Below are positions 55,850 to 64,000 of a stretch of DNA of 64,000 nucleotides, in pieces (within the stretch, counting starts at the first letter, position 1; each line of letters starts with the position of its first letter). A program made the translations under genes and the position numbers. Origin of the DNA: Isoetes taiwanensis (taxonomy: Eukaryota > Streptophyta > Lycopodiopsida > Isoetales > Isoetaceae); the NCBI GenBank assembly GCA_021234155.1, contig JAJEKV010000008.1, positions 10,906,740-10,970,739 on the forward strand. Direction: 5' to 3'. The notes beneath the pieces were generated by a model that worked only from the letters and a program-made list of their open reading frames with translations, had not been told where the DNA came from and made no database searches.

Positions 55850-58740
55850 GCGGCCCCTTTCTTGTGAAGGGGAGTCTCCGAAAGGTATATATGCTGGTGC
55901 ATTTTCTTTTGCGTATGCAGCGTCATGCTGCACATCCTGCCAAGATTTCACCTTTTTTCGAGACCCGGATTTTTATCTATGCTTTTCTTTGTGTTTATGC
56001 TCCGGAAATTCATAATTAATGCATGGGGCAGGGAAAAATCCTGGTTTTCAGCCAGCTGGCTTGCCAAGTGGCCCCAAGAGTATAGGAAAATCCCCGGTAT
56101 TTCCGGATGAGTTTTAGACCCTCGATTTTTTATTGGGATGGCCGACGCGTTCGGTCCCGACAAGGTTTAGACACACGTTTTTCGATTTTGGGGCATGGAG
56201 GAGGCCCTTGATTGGCGATCCGACCTCGCCCGGCGTCGTCGGAACGGCGAAATTACCCTATGGGACAAGTTCCACGGGCGAAGTTTTCCCAGGGATCAAT
56301 CACTTACCCCTCACTAGGAGGTATTCAAAGATCCACCTCCATGCCAATTGACTACAAGTGTGTAGTAAACCACCTACTTTGGCGTTTCTTGGAGGGGGTG
56401 GTCTTCGCCCACCTAAACTTGGTCCCCTAGGTAATGGGGATGTTCGGGTCCATTGGCGAGCCAGTTCTGGTTCCGGAGTGGGGGTCCAGCCCGCCCTTAG
56501 CCCCCCGCCTTGGACTAGCTCATGAGAACAAGATACTTGGGGTTCACCCCGAGGCCCCGGGTAGAAGATTGAAGTGAGAATAGCAGCACTAGGACTGCTA
56601 GGTGGTATACATGTGACCACGGAGAAGCAAAGCTAGCTCCACTACCTAGTAGGACGCACCACCCCAAGTGGTCTCCTGGAAGGGGGTTGGCTCGAAGCTC
56701 GCCTCATGCCTCTGCTTGTGCTTCCATTGCGGTGCATTTTCTTTCATGTGTGCGGCGTCATGCTGCACATCCCGCCAAGATTTCACCTTTTTCGAGACCA
56801 ATTTTTATCTCAGGCTTTTCTTTGTGTTTATGTCTCGAAATTCATAATTAATGCATGGGGCAGGGAAAATCCTGGTTTTCAGCCAGCTGGCTTGCCAAGT
56901 GGCCCCGAGAGTATAGGAAAATCCCCGTATTTCCGGATGAGTTTTAGACCCTCGATTTTTATTGTGATGGCCACCGTTGGCCTTGACAGGTGGTTTAGAC
57001 CATGTTTTCGATTTTGGGCATGGAGGAGGCCCCGGATTGGCGATCCGACCTCGCGCCCGTCGTCCGAACAATGAAATTACCCTAGGGGACAAGTTCCACG
57101 ATTTTTCCCTGGGGATCAATCACTTACCCCTCACTAGGAGGTATTCAAAGATCCACCTCCATGCCAATTGACTACAAGTGTGTAGTAAATCCACCTACTT
57201 TGGCGTTTCTTGGAGAGGGGCGGTCTTACGCCCACCTAAACTTGGTCCCCTAGGTAATGGGGATGTTCCGGGTCCATTGGCGAGTCGGGTTCTGTTCCGG
57301 AGTGGGGTCCCAGCCCCGACCCGGCTTGGATTAGCCCAAGAACAAGATACTTGGGGTTCACCCCGAGGCCGTGGTAGAAGATTGAAGTGACAATAGGAGC
57401 ACTAGGACTGCTAGGTGGTATACATGTGACCACGGAGAAGAAAAAGCTAGCTCCACTTCTCAAGAGGGACGCACCGGGCCAAGTGGCCTCCGAAAGGGGT
57501 TGGCTCGAAGCTCGCCTCATGCCTCCGCTTGTGCTTCTATTGTCGGTGCATTTTCTCTTGCGTGTGCAGCGCCATGTTGCATATCCCGCCAAGATTTCAC
57601 CTTTTTTCGAGACCCGGATTTTTATCCGTGTTTTTTTGTGTTTATGCTCCGAAATTCATAATTAATGCATGGGGCGGGAAAAATCCTGATTTTCAGCCAG
57701 CTGGCTTGCCAAGTGGTCGCGAGCGCATGTGCAAATCCCGGTATTTTCGGGCGAAGCTTTAGACCCTCGATTTTTATTGGGATGGCCACCGCTGGCCCCG
57801 GCTGTGGTTTAGACCACGTTTTGATTTTGGGGCATGGAGGAGGCCCCGGATTGGCGATCCGACCTCTCCACATCGCGTCTGAACGCCAAAATTGCCCTAG
57901 AGGACAAGTTCCACTACCAGTTTCCTGTGGGGATCAATCACTTACCCCCACTAGGAGGTATTCAAAGATCCACCTCCATGCCAATTGACTACAAGTGTGT
58001 AGTAAAGCGACCTACTTTGGCGTTTCTTGGAGAGGGGTGGTCTTCTGCCCACCTAAACTTGGTCTCCTAGGTAATGGGATGTTCCGGGTCCATTGGCAGA
58101 GCCGGCCTCGGGCCCGAGTGGGGTCCAGCCCCGCCCTCCCCCCCGGCTTGGACTAGCCTGCGAGAACAAGATACTTGGGGTCACCCTGAGGCCCTGGTAG
58201 AAGATCGAAGTGAGAATAGCAGCACTAGGACTGCTAGGTGGTATACATGTGACCACGGAGAAGCAAAGCTAGCTCCCTTCGCCCGAAGGGGACGCACGAC
58301 CCGGTGGCCTCCGGGAAGGGGTTGGCTCGAAGCTCGCCTCATGCCTCTGCTTGTGCTTCTATTGCGGTGCATTTTTCTCTTGCGTGTGCGGCCATGCCGC
58401 ACATCCCGCCAAGATTTCACCTTTTTCGAGACCCGATTTTTATCTGTGCTTTTCTTTGTGTTTATGATCCAGAAATTCATGATTAATGCATGGGGCGGGA
58501 AAAAATCATGGTTTTCAGCCAGCTGGCTTGCCAAGTGGCCCCGAGCGTACAGGAAAATCCCCGGTATTTCCGGATGAGATTTAGACCCTCGATTTTTGAT
58601 TGGGATGGCCACCGTTGGCCCTGACAGGGTTTAGACCACGTTTTTGATTTTGGGGCATGGAGGAGGCCCCGGATTGGCGATCCGACCTCTCCATGTCATC
58701 CTGAACGCCCGAAATTACCCTAGGGGACAAGTTCCACGGC
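55850..58740 (+). repeat. Tandem array of an approximately 825-bp monomer
   Basis: About three and a half copies. AATTCATAATTAATGCATGG is at about 56010, 56829, 57653 and 58478; ATACATGTGACCACGGAGAA at about 56608, 57420 and 58247. It is clearly related to the 1.12-kb monomer at 10-26 kb: both hold AATTCATAA, AATTAATGCAT, AATTACCCTAGGG, CCAATTGACTAC, CTACTTTGGCG and CTTGGTCCC in the same order. No conserved protein reading was found. Confidence 0.9.
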
Positions 58741-58757
58741 CCTCTTGATCGAGAGGA

Positions 58758-59275
58758 GCATCCCGGAATGTAAACCCTATCAAACCCTAGGGTTTGCTAG
58801 GGTTTACATCTCGAAAGGCCAAGGCGGAGACTAACACATCCAAACTTTGCATGGAGTTCTCTCGTGGTATGCTCGGGGACCATGCGGGAGATGGGGTCGA
58901 ATCCCCCCAAGAAAAGATGCTTTTCGCACTCCCCTTCACCGGAAAGGGGCTTGTGAAGGGAGTCTCCGAAAGGTATCTTTGACCGGAAATTTGGCTCTGT
59001 CTCCCGGTGCCATGAGGGTAATCCAAAGACGGGTATTCCACGCCGATCCCGGGCCCTCCGGGTCATCTGAGCATCCCGAATGTAAACCCTATCAAACCCT
59101 AGGGTTTGCTAGGGTTTACATCTCGAAGCGCCAAGATCGGAGACGCACACATCCTAAACTTTGCATGGAGTTCTCTTCGGTATGCCGGGGACCATGCGGG
59201 AGATGGGGGTCGAATCCCCCAAGCAACATGATGATCCGACTCCCCTTCTTTGGAAAGGGGCTTGTGAGTTCTCCA
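58758..59275 (+). repeat. Direct duplication of about 205 bp (period 312) with telomere-like palindromes
   Basis: Copies at 58758-58965 and 59070-59275. Each starts with a 38-bp near-perfect palindrome (58770-58807 and 59082-59119) made of AAACCCTA units on one side and TAGGGTTT units on the other, with one mismatch. Downstream is GGGGTCGAATCCCC, a T-arm-like hairpin lacking one T. Confidence 0.85.
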
Positions 59276-59501
59276 AGATCCTTCTATTCTATCCCTTGCC
59301 AAACTCCTCTACAAAAATTTCAAAGGTTATCATATTTCTTGCATAAAGTCCTAGTCACGCCACCACCATCTAGCCATGTCACCCAAAAATTTGCCAACAT
59401 CACCCAATGAAAAGACCAAAGATGGACATCTTTTCATTTTTGGCCTAGTCAAAACTTGGCCTTGCTTACTTGACATGCCATGTCACCACTTGAAGTGCCT
59501 A

Positions 59502-61160
59502 GGTGGCATGCTTGAGCCTAGGTGGCATGCCTGAGCCACCTTTGCATGTTGGAACCTAGGTGGCATGTTGGAGCCACGTGGCATATGGAGCCACATTGAC
59601 ATGTTTGAGCTTGGCTCCAACATGCCAAGGTGGCTCCAACATGCCACCTAGGCTCCAACATGCCACCACGCTCCAAAGATGCCACGTGGCTCCAACATGC
59701 CACCTAGCATGCCACCTAGGCTCCAACATGCCACCCGGCTCCAACATGCCACGTGAGCTCCAACATGCCACATAGGCTCTAACATGCCAAGTTGGCTCCA
59801 ACGTGCCACCTAGGCTCCAACATGCCACCTAGCATGCCACCTAGGCTCCAACATGCCACCTAGACTCCAACATGCCACGGGCTCCAATATGCCACGTGAG
59901 CTCCCACATGCCACCTAGGCTCCAACATGCCACCCACGCCCAACATGCCACATGGGCTCCAACATGCACCTAGCATGCCACCGGCTCCAACATGCCACGT
60001 GAGCTCTAACATGCCACCTAGGCTCCAACATGTCAAGGTGGCTCCAACATGCCACCTAGGCTCCAACATGCCAAGGTGGCTCCAACATGCCACCCAGGCT
60101 CCAACATGCCACCCACGCCCAAAGATGCCAATGGGCTCCAACATGCCACCTAGCATGCCACCTAGGCTTCTACATGCCACTGGCTCCAACATGCCACGTG
60201 GAGCTCCAACATGCCACATAGGCTCCAACATGCCAAGTTGGCTCCAACGTGCCACCTAGGCTCAAGCATGCCAAGGTGGCTCAAATATGCCACCTAGGCT
60301 CCAACATGCCACCAAGGCTTCAACATGCCACGAGTGGGCTCCAACATGCCACCTAGGCTCCAACATGCCAAGGTGGTTCCAACATGCCACCTAGGCTCCA
60401 ACGTGCTCAAACATGCCAAGGTGGCTCAAACATGCCACGTGGGCTCCAACATGCCATGTGGGCTCCAACATGCCAAGGTGGCTCAAACATGCCACCTAAG
60501 CTCAAACATGCCAAGGTGGTTCCCACATGCCAAGGTGGCTCCAACATGCCACCTAGGCCCCTAACATGCCACCTAGGCTCAAACATGCCAAGGTGGCTCA
60601 AACATGCCACCTAGGCTCCAACGCGACAAAATGGCTCAAACATGCCACCTAGGGCTCCAACGTGCTCAAACATGCCATGCGGGCTCCAACATGCCACCTA
60701 TGTCCAACTTGCCAAGGTGGCTCAAATATGCCACGTGGGCTCCAACATGCCACCTAGGCTCCAACATACCTAGGGTGGCTCAAACATGCCACCTAGGCTC
60801 AAACATGCCATGCAGCTCACTTAGGTTCCAACATGCCACCTAGGCCCCAAACATGCCAAGGTAGCTCAAACATGCCACCCAGGCTCCAACATGCCACCTA
60901 GGGCGTGTTTGAGCCACCTTGGCACATTGGAGCCCACGCAGATGGTTGAGCCACCTTGGCATGTTGGAGCCCACCGGCGATTGGAGCCTAGGTGGCATGT
61001 TTGAGCCACCTTGGCATGTTGGATCCTAAATGGCATGTTTGAGCCATATTGGCATGTTGGATGCCACGCAGGCAGGTTGAGCCACCTGGCGTGTTAGAGC
61101 CAAGGTGGCATATTTGAGCCTAGGTGGCATGTTTGGGCCACCTTGGCATGTTGGAGCCTA
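59502..61160. repeat. 19-bp minisatellite, array 2, with orientation switches
   Basis: About 85 copies. 59502-59612 is in minus orientation, 59613-60903 in plus, 60903-61160 in minus. The switches are sharp (for example CACCTAGGGCG to TTTGAGCCACC near 60903). The unit is the same as in array 1. Confidence 0.9.
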
Positions 61161-61164
61161 CGCG

Positions 61165-61290
61165 TCGTGTCACCCAAATTTGCCAACGCCACCCCAACCT
61201 AAAACCAAAGATGTACATCGCTTCATTAGTGGCCTAGTCAAAACTTGACCTTGCTTACTTAGCATGCCATGTCACCAATTGGAGGGTCAC
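61165..61290 (-). repeat. Third copy of the foldback arm
   Basis: Inverted relative to 55673-55802 and parallel to 59354-59512, directly after the minus-oriented end of minisatellite array 2. It suggests a second, deleted foldback element spanning 59613-61290. Confidence 0.7.
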
Positions 61291-62600
61291 ATCATCTTTT
61301 CCATGCTCTTTGCTTGTATTGCAAGTGTAACGACATCAAGATCCCATTATACCTCTAGCATTTATTTCCTATGGGTTTGTAGGCCTGACTTTATAAACAA
61401 TGTTTCAAGGGTTATCCGGAGAATCGTTTTAGAAGTACAAAGGACCAAGGATTGATCATATCATGGCCCACAAGTTTACCTTGTATTATATATGGCCCGT
61501 GATTATTGGACATGCATATAACCTTCTCATATTCATTTCCTTTCCTCCTAGTTTGTTCAAGTGTTACAGAGTTAGAAGCTCTCAATTTGGACTCACGAGA
61601 TTCAACAACTCAAGAAATTTAACAACTCCCTTCACGAGTCGTCCATGTGAATCAAAACAGGGGAAATGGAATTTCGTTCCATTACATGACTTAAGAAACT
61701 CGAAGTCCTAAGGGATAGGGCAATTGGGGATTCTTAACTCCTTGTGGATGGAATTCAACTATTGAAAATGGGTGAAAATAATCGCATACCCTAGTTTTGA
61801 TGATTCTTTCAAGATGGTATTCCTTCCAAATGAATCACCAATTAAGAAATTCGTCCGATGGAATCATTTGCCCAAACTATGCAAGAACACAAGAATTACG
61901 CATTTTGAGGGAAATTTCTTACCCTCCGAATGAATCCATAGGCACTCGAAAGGTGTTTTTGGTTTGCATGGATGACCTCCTCTAATCCATCTTATTCTCG
62001 ACCCCTCATACAAGTCATCCGAACCAACCCGAGCTCAATCGATCGAGATATTCATGCTCAAAGATTTGAGCAAAAAAACGGCACGAAAGGAATACCATGC
62101 GATGTAATCACCAAAACCAGGGCCAGATTATTTTCATCCCTTGAGAGTGTAAGCATGGGAATGCCCATGACGACATGGCCATTCCGTGCAGAGCAACATT
62201 TGAATTGCAAGTACATTATAGCTAAATGGAGAGTTGGAGTTAGAATGTCTAGGAAAAAAATAAAATAAAAATACTAATAGGGGGGCTATATTTTCCTTAG
62301 GATGAAAAACAACTTATTTTTATACATGCATAGTAATTTGTCATTTATTCAACGGTAAAGATGAACGGCAAGGATCTTGATCCACATCCTATGATTTTAT
62401 TGGCTCTGATAATTAATGGTCGAGATTAAAGGCAACCGAGATCAACGTCACAGATCTTGATCCCTCTCCTTTAATCTTATTGGCTTAGAGTAAAGGCACA
62501 TTTAACCCTTGTAATTTTCCCGCCTAAGTTTTGTGCTTTTGTGCCCCTTTTACCTAGTTTTTGCCTCTGCGACTACAATTTTGAAGAAACACAGATCGGC
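61291..62600. other. Unassigned stretch
   Basis: No gene recognised. A diverged duplication of about 105 bp ending TTTTATTGGCT / CTTATTGGCT lies at about 62370-62485. Confidence 0.35.
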
Positions 62601-62679
62601 CTTCGCATGGCTATGGCGATGGCGCTTCAGCTGGACTTCGCACGGCTATGGCTTCGCATGGCTATGGCGATGGCGCTTC
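62601..62679 (+). repeat. Short GC-rich direct repeat
   Basis: The word CTTCGCATGGCTATGG followed by CGATGGCGCTTC is present at 62601-62628 and 62652-62679, with a shorter version at 62636-62651. Confidence 0.85.
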
Positions 62680-63308
62680 CAAAGAATCGAGTGGCGCCGG
62701 GCGCTGGACTTTTCTCCCGCCTATGGTCGTAGCATCCGTAGCTCTTCCTCAGATTCTACCTTTCTTGTTGCTTTTGATTTTTTTTTGTTTCAAATCAATC
62801 ACAAGATCTTGCTATTTATTTGAAACAGGGATTGTGATAGTCGTTGTGGCGCCTGAACAGCCGCCCTAAAAGAGCCAAGACAGATCGGATCCTGGCTTGC
62901 AAGATCTTTCTATGACCAGGTTTGGCCGAAAAACTCATCTAACAACAATCTGATACAAAAATAATTGTTCTAACTTGGCATGGCCGAATTTTTCTTGGCA
63001 GATGGTCAATTTGTTCTATTGTGACGAATGGCAGTGGCTTCAAATATGGCCTGTGGCTTTAGTTATCATACATATAAATTTTCTGGATCTCGCATATGGA
63101 AGCTTTTAAAATCTCAGATACATTCGTGCTATGGCAATAAAACCCTCTTCTGGGATGTGCGGTTGGGATAATATTTTGAAACTAGGTTTCAAGGCAATGA
63201 TAGAAGCTTCGATGAAGCAAACACATTTTCGATAAGATTTCGGATAAGGTAGTAGTAGCATTTAAAAATATGATGATGGTATGTGCCCAATCAATCATGT
63301 TGTTGTAG
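62680..63308. other. Unassigned stretch
   Basis: No gene or repeat recognised. Confidence 0.35.
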
Positions 63309-63640
63309 CAGATGGATCTCTATTATAGCAGATGGATCTCTATTATGAAGCTTGTTAAATCTGGAAGCAAGGGTTTCCTTGTGGCAAAATTATATAGGTA
63401 AAGGGTCTTCAAGAGCCCAAACAAGCTGTTCTGCCATTCTATTATTAAATATTCTTGTTTATCTTTGATGAATCATTTGTAGCCATTTGTTTATCTTTGA
63501 TGAATCAATAACATGGATCGAGTTGTTCTAAAATGAGCCTTCATGATTTCTGTAGTTTTAGTGGCCTATTCTTGCAACCTGCAATAACCAATGTTTAATA
63601 AACTGCGCTTTTGCAATAACCAATGTTTAATAAACGGAGC
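63309..63640 (+). repeat. Cluster of two-copy short duplications
   Basis: Three separate doublets: AGCAGATGGATCTCTATTAT, adjacent copies, near 63309; TTTGTTTATCTTTGATGAAT near 63456 and 63487; GCAATAACCAATGTTTAATA near 63581 and 63613. Confidence 0.85.
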
Positions 63641-63659
63641 CGCACATTTATTTCTTCTT

Positions 63660-64000
63660 AAACAATGTATGCCACGTGTTAATATATCATTAGCTAGAAT
63701 AGCTAGGATAGGAGATATATTAGAAATGTGTTTTTTCTATGCGTTGTAATGGTGCATTTTTAATTTTGAAAGTATGCCACGTGTTAATATTCTATTTGCT
63801 AAAATGCATATTAGCTTTTAAATCATAATATATTAACTTTTAAATTGTGGTCTATAATAATTTTTTTTTTAATGTGTGCCACGTGTCAACATTTGATTTG
63901 TTAGAAGATATATTATAAACAATACTTTATTTTTCCTACGTGTAGTAATAATGCTTTATTATTTAAAAAGTATGCCATGTGTCCATATTTGATTAGCTAG
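63660..64000 (+). repeat. About 100-bp repeat running off the window
   Basis: The word GTATGCCACGTGTTAATAT and variants recur at 63668, 63772, 63874 and 63970 (spacing 96-104), each followed by ATTTGATTAGCTAG-like sequence. CACGTG, a G-box core, is in three of four copies. Confidence 0.8.

Larger units (their letters stand above)
55188..59612. mobile_element. Foldback-like element with minisatellite-tipped inverted arms
   Basis: The order is: 19-bp minisatellite (55188-55672), unique arm (55673-55802), body (55803-59353), the arm again inverted (59354-59512), and a short inverted piece of minisatellite (to 59612). Arm copies match at roughly nine bases in ten over about 130 bp. Long inverted ends built of short tandem repeats are the hallmark of foldback elements. 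I saw no transposase in the body, which is mostly 825-bp tandem repeats, and no target duplication. Confidence 0.55.

Noticed and set aside
58905-59222. T-arm-like hairpins GGGGTCGAATCCCC as possible tRNA genes
   Set aside because: The loop lacks one T of TTCGAAT and no acceptor, D or anticodon arms can be placed.
58847-59410. A 187-codon open frame
   Set aside because: It comes from reading through the 312-bp duplication; no known domain and no conserved counterpart.
55188-61160. CRISPR-like array of short regular repeats
   Set aside because: Units are contiguous 19-mers without unique spacers, in a plant-type sequence.

Overview
This window looks like nuclear DNA of a land plant with a large, repeat-rich genome. 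The evidence is plant-type telomere units (TTTAGGG), relics of plant gene families (RAV/NGATHA-type B3, LBD, FRG-type SNF2, GINT1-like), plant CACTA transposons, a chromodomain Ty3 retrotransposon and small hAT and TRIM elements. I cannot name the species. I see no intact host protein gene; every recognisable host coding segment is broken or partial. I found no rRNA and no convincing tRNA gene.

Region by region. 1-2.8 kb is a mosaic of gene relics: a frameshifted B3 domain (-), two dense heat-shock-element arrays, a RAD5/FRG-type SNF2 ATPase relic (-), and a second B3 exon (+) with an in-frame stop. About 3.6-9.6 kb is a decayed CACTA element (A) with a Tnp2-type transposase. A lone CACTA terminus lies at 10.25 kb. 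10.4-21 kb is a tandem array of a GC-rich monomer of about 1.12 kb, and 21-26.3 kb continues it as a higher-order repeat of about 1.72 kb. 26.35-33.6 kb is a second CACTA-like element (B) with both ends recognisable, holding a degenerate kinase-like gene and a second multi-exon gene in place of Tnp2.

33.6-40.8 kb is mostly unassigned, with a GINT1-like fragment beside an LBD first exon (-), a 216-bp hAT MITE and a TRIM. 40.8-54.5 kb is a nest: a minus-strand non-coding LTR element (LARD-like), with an 11.5-kb Ty3 chromovirus inserted in its 3' LTR, which in turn carries a probable SINE and a 736-bp hAT MITE. 54.7-61.3 kb holds a 62-bp repeat and then a foldback-like structure: 19-bp minisatellite plus unique arm, a body of 825-bp tandem repeats related to the 10-26 kb array, then the arm and minisatellite inverted. 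The last 2.7 kb has only short duplications and a repeat of about 103 bp.

The most striking signals are the hAT MITE packed with strictly alternating near-palindromes (TTCGCTTACGCGAA and its complement), the foldback-like element, the intron repeat shared by the two CACTA elements, and the 8-pentamer heat-shock-element array. Recurrent one- to three-base indels at the same places in the GC-rich arrays raise the possibility of systematic consensus errors.
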